From contig CANQHQ010000016.1 of assembly GCA_947623825.1 (NCBI GenBank), forward strand, positions 1 through 33,655: a stretch of DNA of 33,655 nucleotides. Direction: 5' to 3'. Source of the DNA: an uncultured Bacilli bacterium (GTDB lineage Bacteria > Bacillota_I > Bacilli_A > RF39 > UBA660). Under the pieces are notes generated by a model. The model was not told the origin of the DNA. It worked only from the letters and a program-made list of their open reading frames with translations, and did no database searches. Positions 6,819-14,521 of this stretch are shown here, in pieces (position 1 is the stretch's first letter; each line of letters starts with the position of its first letter). The translations under genes and the position numbers were made by a program.

Positions 6819-7817
6819 ATGAAATTAGAAATTTCATTTGATTCGTGTTCTTCTAAGATTATAGACTTAGAAAACTATCGTGATGCGGATGGGTTTATTG
6901 ATTTAACGAAGACGGATTTGGTTCTTACACCCCATTCCAAGGAAAAAAGAGGAAATCAGAATCGGGTAAAAAATTGGGTAAATTTCCATGGAGATTTGGC
7001 TTTGGTAAAGGGTGAAATCATTTTAGAGGATGTACCTAATAGTGGTGTTTATGCAGAATTAATTGTAGAGGAATTAGGGCATTTTTATCAAGTTCCTTTT
7101 GCTCATTATGATTTGGTTCGAATCCAAAATGAAAAGGGCGAAATCATTCGTGGTGTGTTATCGATGAATATGTTACAAAAGGGAGAAGAATTATTGAGCC
7201 TTCACGAATTGATTGGAGAAGAACCTTCTAGCGAAGATGAGTTTTTGGATGCGACTTCTTATTCTTTTGCGATGAAGCAGTTGGAAGATTCTCTGAAGAA
7301 GAGGGGATTTCCTCAAGAAAAAGTGATGTCGATTCTTATAGAGTTGAAAAAACGGTTTGCTTTTTCTCTTCTTGTATTAGCGACGGATAATCATGAGGAG
7401 AACTACTCTTTTATCGATGGAAAAACGGGATTTCGTGTAAGTCCTATGTATGATAACGAGTCTTCTTTATTGTTAGATAATGATCAAGAAACGGTTTCTT
7501 TACTATTAAATGATTATGCAGCCTTACAGGAGACTGCTTCTATTGCGCAACCACGAATTGGTACCTTTACGGAAGTAGAAGATGGGGGACTTGGTTCTTA
7601 CTGGATGGATACTTTGGAAGCGTTGATTGAAGAAGATGAAGTTTATGATTACTGTGTTCATGTTTTGGGACAAGAAGTAGATATGGATTCTATTTTTTCT
7701 CAAGTAGAAAGTAGGATTCGGGCCAAACTTCCAGAAGAGGTAAAATTGTTGTCGAAACATGCTTATCAGATTAGAAGAAAAGATTTTTTCAAAATTGTAC
7801 GAGGGGAGATGGAATAG
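6819..7817 (+). CDS. HipA-like protein kinase
   Basis: A 332-residue protein related to the HipA/CtkA kinases. The kinase elements are visible by eye: a putative ATP-binding lysine in LALVKGE (Lys64), YAELIVEELG (about 79-87) matching the SEYIAS-type helix, the catalytic loop ATDNHEENYSFI with Asp190, His192 and Asn195, and the metal-binding SPMYDNESS with Asp212. All catalytic positions are present, so activity is plausible. It lacks the usual HipB-type DNA-binding antitoxin upstream; instead its stop codon abuts the start of an unknown helical protein. HipA family members phosphorylate tRNA synthetases or other proteins; the target here is unknown. Codon usage is like the chromosome, so it may be a resident gene. 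Confidence 0.7.
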   Translation: MKLEISFDSCSSKIIDLENYRDADGFIDLTKTDLVLTPHSKEKRGNQNRVKNWVNFHGDLALVKGEIILEDVPNSGVYAELIVEELGHFYQVPFAHYDLVRIQNEKGEIIRGVLSMNMLQKGEELLSLHELIGEEPSSEDEFLDATSYSFAMKQLEDSLKKRGFPQEKVMSILIELKKRFAFSLLVLATDNHEENYSFIDGKTGFRVSPMYDNESSLLLDNDQETVSLLLNDYAALQETASIAQPRIGTFTEVEDGGLGSYWMDTLEALIEEDEVYDYCVHVLGQEVDMDSIFSQVESRIRAKLPEEVKLLSKHAYQIRRKDFFKIVRGEME

Positions 7818-8873
7818 ATGATTCAGTTAGAAGATTTTAAAGAAGAATTAGAAAAGAAGGAATATGATTCGATTTATCAAACGCTTTATCAACGAGTTTT
7901 GGATTTATTAAAAAAGATAGCGAAAGAGAAGGATTTGAATTTTCAATATGCGGATACCATGAAGGAAGAAGAAGTCCCTGCGAAAGTGTCAGAAACCTTT
8001 GATTTTGACTATGATTATGCGTTGTTTGAGGAAGCAGGATCTATTTTTTATCGATTTCCTTGGGTAGAGGAAAAGGAAAGTTTGGTTTCTGAGATTATTG
8101 AATCCTATCAATTATTGGAGAAAAATTTAAAGAAATACGTAGAGAAAAAGAAAGAGATGGAAGGAAAAGATGCAACAGAAATTTTCTCTCAAGTAGAAAA
8201 GAAGTTTCTTTCTTTGTATCAAGAAATGATGCATTTTAAGAAAAAAGAGTCTTCAACGGGTACTTTTTCTCGTTTGACCGAAGAGTTGAAAGTCTTTTAT
8301 CCTTATTTTGATGAACTTCTTACAAACATTCATATTATTTTTGTAAATCGCGCTCTTCTTCATTGGGAATATTTAGAGGAAGAATTCTATCGTACGTACC
8401 CAAGAATTACATTAGAAAAAGATCCGGCAGAATTATTTGTGGTTTTGGATAACTTGTATGAAGAGTTAGAAAAGAATTATCAAGCACATGCTTACGATTA
8501 TCCAGATTTATCTATGGAACCGAATGAAACGTATTATGACATCATAGAGAAAGTTTTGTCTACGTATGATGATTTGTTTCGCCAGATGTTGAAGGAACGT
8601 GGAGTGGTGACTGAGAAGAAAGGATATCCTCTATTAAAGGAATTATGGAAAGTTTATCCTTTTTACGAAGAGCATTTGGGTACTTTTTTACTTCGCGCTT
8701 CTCATTTGCAAACTCATTTAAAAAACGTTTTTGATATGTATCGATATTACGAAAAAGATTACAAAGAGAATTATGAAGAAAAGTTAGAAAAATATCAAAA
8801 AGATAAAGAAGAACAAATGGAAGACGAAGATTATCTTGGAGAATATGCCGAAGATTTTGATGAAGTGTCTTAA
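7818..8873 (+). CDS. hypothetical helical protein with internal duplication
   Basis: Unrecognised 351-residue protein, highly charged and almost entirely helical, rich in Glu, Lys, Tyr and Phe, without signal peptide. Two segments resemble each other: about 121-200 (VEKKFLSLYQEMM, then LTEELKVFYPYFDELL) and about 240-315 (IEKVLSTYDDLFRQML, then LLKELWKVYPFYEEHL), suggesting a tandem helical repeat. The C-terminus (about 310-351) is a strongly acidic coiled tail. Its ATG directly follows the TAG of the kinase gene, and GGGGAG lies 9 nt upstream, so the two are co-translated. It could be a kinase partner, regulator or substrate; this is inference from position only. Confidence 0.65.
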   Translation: MIQLEDFKEELEKKEYDSIYQTLYQRVLDLLKKIAKEKDLNFQYADTMKEEEVPAKVSETFDFDYDYALFEEAGSIFYRFPWVEEKESLVSEIIESYQLLEKNLKKYVEKKKEMEGKDATEIFSQVEKKFLSLYQEMMHFKKKESSTGTFSRLTEELKVFYPYFDELLTNIHIIFVNRALLHWEYLEEEFYRTYPRITLEKDPAELFVVLDNLYEELEKNYQAHAYDYPDLSMEPNETYYDIIEKVLSTYDDLFRQMLKERGVVTEKKGYPLLKELWKVYPFYEEHLGTFLLRASHLQTHLKNVFDMYRYYEKDYKENYEEKLEKYQKDKEEQMEDEDYLGEYAEDFDEVS

Positions 8874-8882
8874 TTTAGAGTG

Positions 8883-8916
8883 AAAAGTCAATGGATTGTT
8901 GACTTTTTCTTTTCTC
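8883..8916 (+). terminator. terminator after the kinase operon
   Basis: AAAAGTCAA (8883-8891), loop TGGATTG, TTGACTTTT (8899-8907): a perfect 9 bp stem followed by a T-rich tail. Confidence 0.75.
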
Positions 8917-8962
8917 TTCTTTTTGATTTTGGTAGAATATAATTGGTTGAAGAGAGGATTGT

Positions 8963-10369
8963 ATGTACGATGTGATTATCATAGGTGCCGGACCTGCGGG
9001 TTTATTCGCGGCCTATGAATTGATGGAAAAAAATCCAAAATTGAAAGTTCTTTTGTTAGAAAAAGGAAAATTTGCTGATCGGAGAGTTTGTCCAATGACA
9101 AAGACAGGGCATTGCATGAATTGCCAACCTTGTGCGATTTTATCCGGTTATGGAGGCGCAGGTACTTTTTCAGATGGAAAATTGAATTTTATTCCGAAAT
9201 TGGGTAAATCCGATTTATTTAAGTATTTGGATCAGAGAGAAGCATATCAAATCATCGATGATACAGAGAAAATTTTTCAACATTTTCATATGGATTCCGA
9301 GGTTTATCCTACGAATATGGAGGAAGCCAAGGAGTTGGAAGAAAAGATTGCGAGAGTCGGAGCCAATCTATTAATTATTAAACAAAAACATTTGGGAAGT
9401 GATCATCTTCCAGGATATATTCAGGGATTTACAGAAGAATTACGAAAGAAAAAGGTTTCGTTATTAGAAAATGCGAATGTCATCGATGTGAAAGAAGAGA
9501 AAAAGGGAGTGTACCAGGTTACGTATCAGGTAGGGGACAAGACACTTTCTAAACAGGCTTCTCATGTCATTGTGGCACCTGGAAGAACGGGCGCAAAATG
9601 GGTTCAACAGTTAGCGGATCAGTATCAGATTCCTTATACTTCTCGTAGTATTGAGATTGGGGTACGTGTCGAGGTTCGAAAAGAAATTTTAGATCCTATC
9701 ACGAATGTCATTTATGATCCTACGATTTTTATTAAAACGGATACTTATAATGATGAAATACGAACTTTTTGTACCAATCCAGGTGGGTTTGTTTCCAAAG
9801 AAAATTATAATGGTTACATTTGTGTAAATGGGCATGCTTTAAAAGATATTAAATCGAATAATTCGAATTTTGCTTTTATTTCTAAGGTGAATTTAACAGA
9901 ACCTGTTACGAATACAAGAGAGTATGGAGAGTCCATTGCGAAGATTGCCAATACATTGGGTGCGGGAAAACCAATTGTTCAATCTTTAAGAGATTTACGT
10001 TCTGGGAGAAGAAGTACGATGAGTCGAATTCGAAAAGGATTTATCGAACCGACTTTGAAAGATGTAGTTGCCGGTGATTTGGCTTTGGTTTTACCTCATC
10101 GTATTATTAAAAATATTCTTGAAGGATTGGATATTTTGAATCAAATTATTCCAGGAGTAAGCAATGGCGAAACCTTATTATATGGACCAGAAATTAAGTT
10201 TTTTAGTAACGAAATTGAAACGGATTGTCATATGAAATTAGAAAACCATGAGATTTATTTTGTGGGAGACGGTGCTGGTAAAGCGGGAAATATTGTGACA
10301 GCAGCCGCTACCGGTTTAATCGCCGCTCGTGATATTTTAGACCGATACTCTAAAAAAGATGTAAAATAA
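8963..10369 (+). CDS. FAD-dependent oxidoreductase, COG2509-like
   Basis: A 468-residue flavoprotein with a Rossmann dinucleotide site at the very start (VIIIGAGPAGLFAAYEL, glycines 8-13) and a second FAD-contacting block near the C-terminus (YFVGDGAGKAGNIVTAAATG, about 430-450). It belongs to the uncharacterised FAD-dependent dehydrogenases related to geranylgeranyl-reductase-like proteins. A cluster of four cysteines (43, 51, 54, 57) lies just before GYGGAGTFSDGKL; it might bind metal or act in redox chemistry, but this is not established. The ATG follows GAGAGGA. The LD-carboxypeptidase gene begins 18 bp downstream, so they form one operon. The substrate is unknown. Confidence 0.8.
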   Translation: MYDVIIIGAGPAGLFAAYELMEKNPKLKVLLLEKGKFADRRVCPMTKTGHCMNCQPCAILSGYGGAGTFSDGKLNFIPKLGKSDLFKYLDQREAYQIIDDTEKIFQHFHMDSEVYPTNMEEAKELEEKIARVGANLLIIKQKHLGSDHLPGYIQGFTEELRKKKVSLLENANVIDVKEEKKGVYQVTYQVGDKTLSKQASHVIVAPGRTGAKWVQQLADQYQIPYTSRSIEIGVRVEVRKEILDPITNVIYDPTIFIKTDTYNDEIRTFCTNPGGFVSKENYNGYICVNGHALKDIKSNNSNFAFISKVNLTEPVTNTREYGESIAKIANTLGAGKPIVQSLRDLRSGRRSTMSRIRKGFIEPTLKDVVAGDLALVLPHRIIKNILEGLDILNQIIPGVSNGETLLYGPEIKFFSNEIETDCHMKLENHEIYFVGDGAGKAGNIVTAAATGLIAARDILDRYSKKDVK

Positions 10370-10387
10370 AGAAAAGGAGAGAGTGAT

Positions 10388-11461
10388 ATGAAGAAACCAC
10401 ACAAATTAAAAAAGGGAGATAAAGTTGCGATTGTTAGTTTGTCTCGAGGATTATTAGGAATGCCTTTCTGTAAGCATGAATTGGATTTAGGACTAGAAAG
10501 ATTAAAAGAATTTGGATTGGAACCGGTGTTGATGCCGAATGCTTTAAAAGATTTAGATTATCTAGAAGCACATCCGGAGGCTAGAGCGGAAGACTTAAAA
10601 CAAGCCTTTATGGATGATTCTATTCAGGGAATTATTTGTGCGATTGGAGGAAATGACACATTTCGCATTCTTCCTTATTTAATGGAAGATGAAGAATTTA
10701 TCCAAGCTGTGGAGGATCATCCTAAATTATTTACGGGATTTTCTGATACTACGATTGATCATCTTGCCCTTTATCGATTAGGACTTCGGACTTTTTATGG
10801 ACCTTGTTTTTTAGTCGATTTGGCGGAACTCGATCAGGAAATGCTTCCTTATACCAAACATTATTTTGAAAAATACTTTTTAGAGGAACCGAAATTTGAG
10901 ATTTCTTCTAGTGATGTATGGTACCGGGATAGAGTCAGTTACGGTGTAGAAGAAGTAGGAAAACCGCGACCTGTGATGAAAGAAGTGCATGGATATGAGG
11001 TATTACAGGGACATGGTACTGTTTCGGGAAAACTTTATGGTGGATGTATAGAAAGTATCTACGAGGCTATGGTTGGAGAAAGTTTTTCAGAAGAACCAGC
11101 CATCATAGAAAAATACCATATTTTACCAACAGAAGAAGAATGGAAAGAAATGATTCTCTTTCTTGAAACGAGTGATGAAAAACCTACTCCTGAGAAATTG
11201 AAAACGATATTGATGACTTTTAAGGAAAAGAATATTTTGTCTTCTGTTCGTGGTATTATTGTAGGAAAACCAATTGATGAAATGTATTATGAAGAATATA
11301 AAAAGGTGTACCAAGAAGTATTTGCGGATCTTTCTACCCCTATTTTGTATAATGTAAATTTTGGACATGCCGTTCCGCGATGTATTCTTCCTTATGGAGC
11401 GGTTAGTCAAGTTGATTATGATCAGAAAACAATTACGATTGAAGAAGCAATTTTTGATTGA
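10388..11461 (+). CDS. LD-carboxypeptidase / MccF-like peptidase (S66)
   Basis: A 357-residue serine peptidase of family S66, which includes LdcA (removes the terminal D-Ala from murein tetrapeptides) and MccF (microcin C immunity). The N-terminal KKGDKVAIVSLSRG and AIGGNDTFRIL are family hallmarks. The nucleophile elbow GFSDTT gives Ser119; the probable Glu260 (LFLETSDE) and His327 (FGHAVPR) complete the Ser-Glu-His triad. No signal peptide, so cytoplasmic. The length and the long central insertion resemble MccF more than LdcA. The ATG follows AAGGAGAG and it shares a transcript with the flavoprotein; a strong terminator follows. Confidence 0.85.
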   Translation: MKKPHKLKKGDKVAIVSLSRGLLGMPFCKHELDLGLERLKEFGLEPVLMPNALKDLDYLEAHPEARAEDLKQAFMDDSIQGIICAIGGNDTFRILPYLMEDEEFIQAVEDHPKLFTGFSDTTIDHLALYRLGLRTFYGPCFLVDLAELDQEMLPYTKHYFEKYFLEEPKFEISSSDVWYRDRVSYGVEEVGKPRPVMKEVHGYEVLQGHGTVSGKLYGGCIESIYEAMVGESFSEEPAIIEKYHILPTEEEWKEMILFLETSDEKPTPEKLKTILMTFKEKNILSSVRGIIVGKPIDEMYYEEYKKVYQEVFADLSTPILYNVNFGHAVPRCILPYGAVSQVDYDQKTITIEEAIFD

Positions 11462-11468
11462 GAAAGTG

Positions 11469-11497
11469 AAAAGAGGGACGATTCCCTCTTTTTTTGG
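11469..11497 (+). terminator. terminator after LD-carboxypeptidase
   Basis: AAAAGAGGGA (11469-11478), loop CGAT, TCCCTCTTTT (11483-11492) plus further T: a perfect 10 bp stem. Confidence 0.9.
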
Positions 11498-11524
11498 AAC
11501 AATTCTCTGTTAAAAAAGAAAGGG

Positions 11525-11541
11525 TACCATTTTAAATGGTA
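11525..11541. repeat. 17-nt palindrome
   Basis: TACCATTT-T-AAATGGTA, perfect 8 bp arms, between the LD-carboxypeptidase terminator and the tandem repeats. Could be an operator. Confidence 0.4.
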
Positions 11542-11614
11542 TTGGTAATAAGAAAAGGTATCAATAATAAAAAAGGTATGAATAATCAGAAAAAAGGTAT
11601 GAATCATAAGAAAA
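11538..11614. repeat. four imperfect tandem repeats of about 20 bp
   Basis: Units start at 11538, 11557, 11575 and 11596, each beginning GGTAT and ending in an A-run, consensus GGTATGAATAATAAGAAAA. Unit length varies from 18 to 21 bp. They lie directly upstream of the transporter promoter. Confidence 0.6.
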
Positions 11615-11621
11615 TTTCCTC

Positions 11622-11650
11622 TTTTCATCGTTTCAGAAGTGTGTTATAAT
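11622..11650 (+). promoter_or_regulatory. cation-efflux gene promoter
   Basis: TATAAT at 11645-11650, with a weak TTTTCA (11622-11627) 17 bp upstream; 30 bp before the chosen start. Confidence 0.5.
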
Positions 11651-11680
11651 GATGGAACGAGTCTAAGAAGGGATGAGTTT

Positions 11681-12541
11681 ATGAAACGTTATGAGGCAAC
11701 CCATCAAGTAGGGATGTTTGGTATTATTGGAAACCTTTTTTTATTGGTTATTAAATCCATGGTTGGATTTGTCAGTCATAGTCAATCCATGATTGCGGAT
11801 GCGGTAAACAGTGCGAGTGATATTTTTGCGTCGTTGATGACGATGATTGGTAATAAAATCGCGCGTGTTCCGGGAGATAAAGATCATAATTTTGGGCATG
11901 GAAAAGCGGAATATATCTTTTCTATGTTTATTAGTTTGTCGATGATGGGACTTTCTTTAAAATTGTTTTTCGATTCTTTGTTTTCGATTATTCAAGGAAA
12001 TGAAGTTATTTTTTCTATGCCATTATTATTGGTTTGTTTGATTACGATTCTTGTCAAACTCATTTTATATTTCCATACGCGAAAAGTGTATCGGAAGTAT
12101 CATAATATTTTAGTGGAATCGAACATGTATGACCATCGAAATGATTGCGTGATTACGACGTTTACAACTATCTCGATTCTTCTTAGTTTCTATGGGATTT
12201 ATTGGGTAGATGGAATCGTTGGTATCGGTATTTCTCTTTGGATTTTTTATACCGGAATTCAGATTTTTTTAGAAAGTTATCGTGTTTTGATGGACTCTTC
12301 TTTGAGCGAAGAAGATCAAAATCAACTAGAATCATTGGTTTTAGAAAATGGGGAGATTCAAAAAGTCGATGAAGTTTACTCTATTCCTGTGGGATATCGT
12401 TATATCGTTGTATTCACAATCTTTGTAGATGGAAAGCTATCGACGAGTGAAAGTCACCAGATTGCGGATGCCTTGGAAGAAAAAATTGTGAAAAAAATGG
12501 ACAAAATTCAAAAGGCAATTGTGCATGTGAATCCCGCATAG
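11681..12541 (+). CDS. cation diffusion facilitator (CDF) transporter
   Basis: A 286-residue inner-membrane metal/proton antiporter. Several membrane helices are visible, with the CDF signature SHSQSMIADAVNSASDIFASL in helix 2, the loop histidines DHNFGHGKAEY, and MYDHRNDCVIT in helix 5; a cytoplasmic C-terminal domain follows (from about 205, ending AIVHVNPA). The transport site appears to be Asn43-xxx-Asp47 with Asp-xxx-Asp in helix 5; this Asn/Asp set is seen in MntE-like manganese exporters, so Mn(II) export is a reasonable guess, not proof. ATG 11681 was chosen because AAGGG lies upstream; an ATG 42 nt earlier would overlap the -10 region. Confidence 0.85.
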   Translation: MKRYEATHQVGMFGIIGNLFLLVIKSMVGFVSHSQSMIADAVNSASDIFASLMTMIGNKIARVPGDKDHNFGHGKAEYIFSMFISLSMMGLSLKLFFDSLFSIIQGNEVIFSMPLLLVCLITILVKLILYFHTRKVYRKYHNILVESNMYDHRNDCVITTFTTISILLSFYGIYWVDGIVGIGISLWIFYTGIQIFLESYRVLMDSSLSEEDQNQLESLVLENGEIQKVDEVYSIPVGYRYIVVFTIFVDGKLSTSESHQIADALEEKIVKKMDKIQKAIVHVNPA

Positions 12542-12558
12542 ATTCTCATGCTTTTTTT
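12523..12558 (+). terminator. terminator overlapping the CDF stop codon
   Basis: GCATG-T-GAATC (12523-12533) pairs with GATTC-T-CATGC (12541-12551) around loop CCGCATA, followed by seven T. The stop codon TAG sits at the loop/stem edge. Confidence 0.75.
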
Positions 12559-12582
12559 ATGTCTACTTCTTTCTATTTTTGG

Positions 12583-12588
12583 TATAAT
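12583..12588 (+). promoter_or_regulatory. -10 element ahead of the intron
   Basis: TATAAT at 12583-12588; no strong -35 is visible. Transcription would start near 12595, only about five bases before the intron. It was presumably the native promoter of the LicD gene. Confidence 0.45.
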
Positions 12589-12796
12589 GGGACTAGGTGG
12601 TGCGTCAGTTCGGTGTATGACATATAGTTGGTGGGAAACCAACATGGTAATCTCTAGCAAAGAGCCATTAGCTAATCTTGGAGCCGAAGCCGTGAGGTAA
12701 GGTTTAAGCGTAGATAAGCAAGAGTTCGAGCCGTAATGCGAAAGCGTGAAGTTATTGAGCCTCGTAAAATAATATATAAGTAGATGTTGATAGGGT

Positions 12797-12802
12797 CACC
12801 TA
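12797..12802 (+). other. EBS1 of the first group II intron
   Basis: CACCTA, exact reverse complement of the six exon bases TAGGTG that precede the intron. Confidence 0.65.
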
Positions 12803-13126
12803 CCTAGCAAACAAAATCGGTAGTGTCGTTAAGCGAGACACTATGAGAAATCTACCGGGGTCTTTAGGACATGGCGAGTTCTACATTGTTATGTCATGCA
12901 TACCTGAGAGAACTTATATGCTCTTAAGTCTAAAAGGTTTAAAACACCAATAGTAAAGAGTAATGAGTGTACAAGGACTTGGTTAACCTAAGACACTCAA
13001 AAGGTATATAAGTAGTCGGACTAGTTCATAGTAGCAAAGAAAGAAGTAATGACTCTGGAGCGAAGGAACTAGCAAATAATCGTTTCTTTAGAGAAACACT
13101 TTACATCCCAAGAGGAGGAAAATGAA

Positions 13127-14398
13127 GTGGAAAATGAACGAAAAGATATAAAATATTACGCTCAAAGAAATATGAGGGTGGAAAACTTAATTCATTTAGT
13201 CAATAAAGAAAGATTGAAAGAACAACATAATAAGCAACACAAGAACAAAGCAAGTGGAATAGATAAAGTAACTAAAGAAGAATGTGAGAAGAACTTGGAA
13301 GATAATTTAGATAATTTAATAAAACGTATGAAGAAATTTAGTTACAAACCATTACCTGTCAGAAGAACATATATACCGAAAGCAAACGGAAAATTAAGAC
13401 CACTTGGTATACCAGCATACGAAGACAAACTAGTACAGGGAATAATGGCAGACGTATTAAATGATATATACGAATGCAAGTTCCTAAATAATTCTTACGG
13501 ATTTAGACCAGACAGAAATTGCCACCAAGCAATTAGAGAAATAAATCAAAGAATTATGAGGAATAAAGTAAACTATATTTTAGACTGTGATATTAAAGGT
13601 TTCTTTGATAATGTCGACCATAAATGGTTAATGAAATTTCTAGAGCATGACATCAAAGATAAAGTATTCCTAAGATATATCAATAGGTTTCTAATAAGTG
13701 GCTACATGGAAGATATGAAATATTATGAAACCGACAAAGGAACTCCACAGGGCGGATTAATATCACCAGTACTAGCAAACGTATATCTACATTATGTGTT
13801 AGATTTATTCTTTGAAAAGTATATTAAACCTAAACTAAAAGGAGAGGCATATTTAGTAAGATATGCGGATGACTTCATTATAATGTTCCAATACGAAGAA
13901 GAAGCGAAGGAAGTCTATAAATTACTAATAGCAAGATTAGCAAAATTTGGACTTGAAATGGAACAAAAGAAGACTAGAATACTGCCTTTCGGGAGAAACA
14001 AAGGTACAAAAGAAACTTTTGATTTTCTAGGTTTTACTCACTACAACGGAACAACAAGAACAGGAAAATATACAGTAGGACACAAAATTAGTAAAAAGAA
14101 AAGAAAGATTAAACATCAGGCAATAACAAAATGGATTAAGGAACATAGAGCATACAAGTTTATTGAAACAATTAAATTGATAAACAAGAAACTTATCGGA
14201 TTATATGCTTACTATGGAATAAACGGAATGTTAAAAGAACTCTACAAGATTTACTATCATACTATTTATGCATTAAGAAGTAGTAGGTTTAGAAGAAGTC
14301 AAAGAAGACTTGACATAGAAACATTCAACAAGATACTCAAAAGAGTTCCCATAGTAAAACCCAAAATATATCAAGATATATGGGCATGGAATATATAA
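13127..14398 (+). CDS. group II intron reverse transcriptase/maturase
   Basis: A 423-residue intron-encoded protein that assists splicing and copies the intron into DNA during retrohoming. RT blocks are in order: NKASGIDKVT, LRPLGIPAYEDKLVQ, NNSYGFRPDRNCHQAI, ILDCDIKGFFDNVDH (first catalytic Asp), GTPQGGLISPVLANVYLH, and YADDF with the catalytic aspartate pair, then a maturase (X/thumb) domain to about 420. No HNH endonuclease follows, so insertion probably uses nascent strands or ssDNA. The GTG start follows AGGAGG with 8 nt spacing; ATGs nearby are out of frame. Arg is mainly AGA and Ile mainly ATA, unlike the host genes, as expected for a mobile element. Confidence 0.93.
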   Translation: MENERKDIKYYAQRNMRVENLIHLVNKERLKEQHNKQHKNKASGIDKVTKEECEKNLEDNLDNLIKRMKKFSYKPLPVRRTYIPKANGKLRPLGIPAYEDKLVQGIMADVLNDIYECKFLNNSYGFRPDRNCHQAIREINQRIMRNKVNYILDCDIKGFFDNVDHKWLMKFLEHDIKDKVFLRYINRFLISGYMEDMKYYETDKGTPQGGLISPVLANVYLHYVLDLFFEKYIKPKLKGEAYLVRYADDFIIMFQYEEEAKEVYKLLIARLAKFGLEMEQKKTRILPFGRNKGTKETFDFLGFTHYNGTTRTGKYTVGHKISKKKRKIKHQAITKWIKEHRAYKFIETIKLINKKLIGLYAYYGINGMLKELYKIYYHTIYALRSSRFRRSQRRLDIETFNKILKRVPIVKPKIYQDIWAWNI

Positions 14399-14493
14399 GA
14401 TTATTTGAAGAGCCTATTGCCTTAATAGGGCACGATGGGTTCTGTGAGGGGCAATGAGACTATCCTCTCACTATAATAGAAAAGAGAGGTGAA

Positions 14494-14514
14494 GTCGAGA
14501 CTTGTCTACTCGAC
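14494..14514 (+). promoter_or_regulatory. hairpin between RBS and start of the LicD gene
   Basis: GTCGAG (14494-14499), loop of 9, CTCGAC (14509-14514). The ribosome binding site GAGGTGA (14486-14492) is 29 nt before ATG 14522, but only about 8 nt away if the hairpin is folded out. Confidence 0.45.
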
Positions 14515-14521
14515 AGCAAGA

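Larger units (their letters stand above)
12600..14474 (+). mobile_element. group II intron, complete
   Basis: The 5' end is GTGCG (12600-12604), the group II consensus. The last six exon bases, TAGGTG (12594-12599), are perfectly complementary to CACCTA at 12797-12802, a strong EBS1-IBS1 pairing that fixes the 5' splice site. Domain V lies at 14410-14442, with the catalytic AGC in GAGCC pairing with GGTTC. Domain VI follows (GTGAG 14444-14448 with CTCAC 14467-14471), with A14462 a candidate branch point. The 3' end lies at 14471-14474. Bases 12600-13126 hold the structured domains I-IV and no gene. The encoded protein lacks an endonuclease domain. The subgroup was not resolved. Confidence 0.88.

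Noticed and set aside
11538..11614. CRISPR-like array
   Set aside because: Units are imperfect, contiguous and about 20 bp with no spacers; no cas genes.
11123..11628. Minus-strand frames at the end of the LD-carboxypeptidase gene and across the tandem repeats
   Set aside because: One is a shadow of the peptidase, the other spans a terminator and low-complexity repeats; no start signals.
14472..14477. TATAAT at the intron's 3' end as a promoter for the LicD gene
   Set aside because: No acceptable -35 box at 16-18 bp upstream (domain VI lies there); kept only as a caveat to the intron finding.
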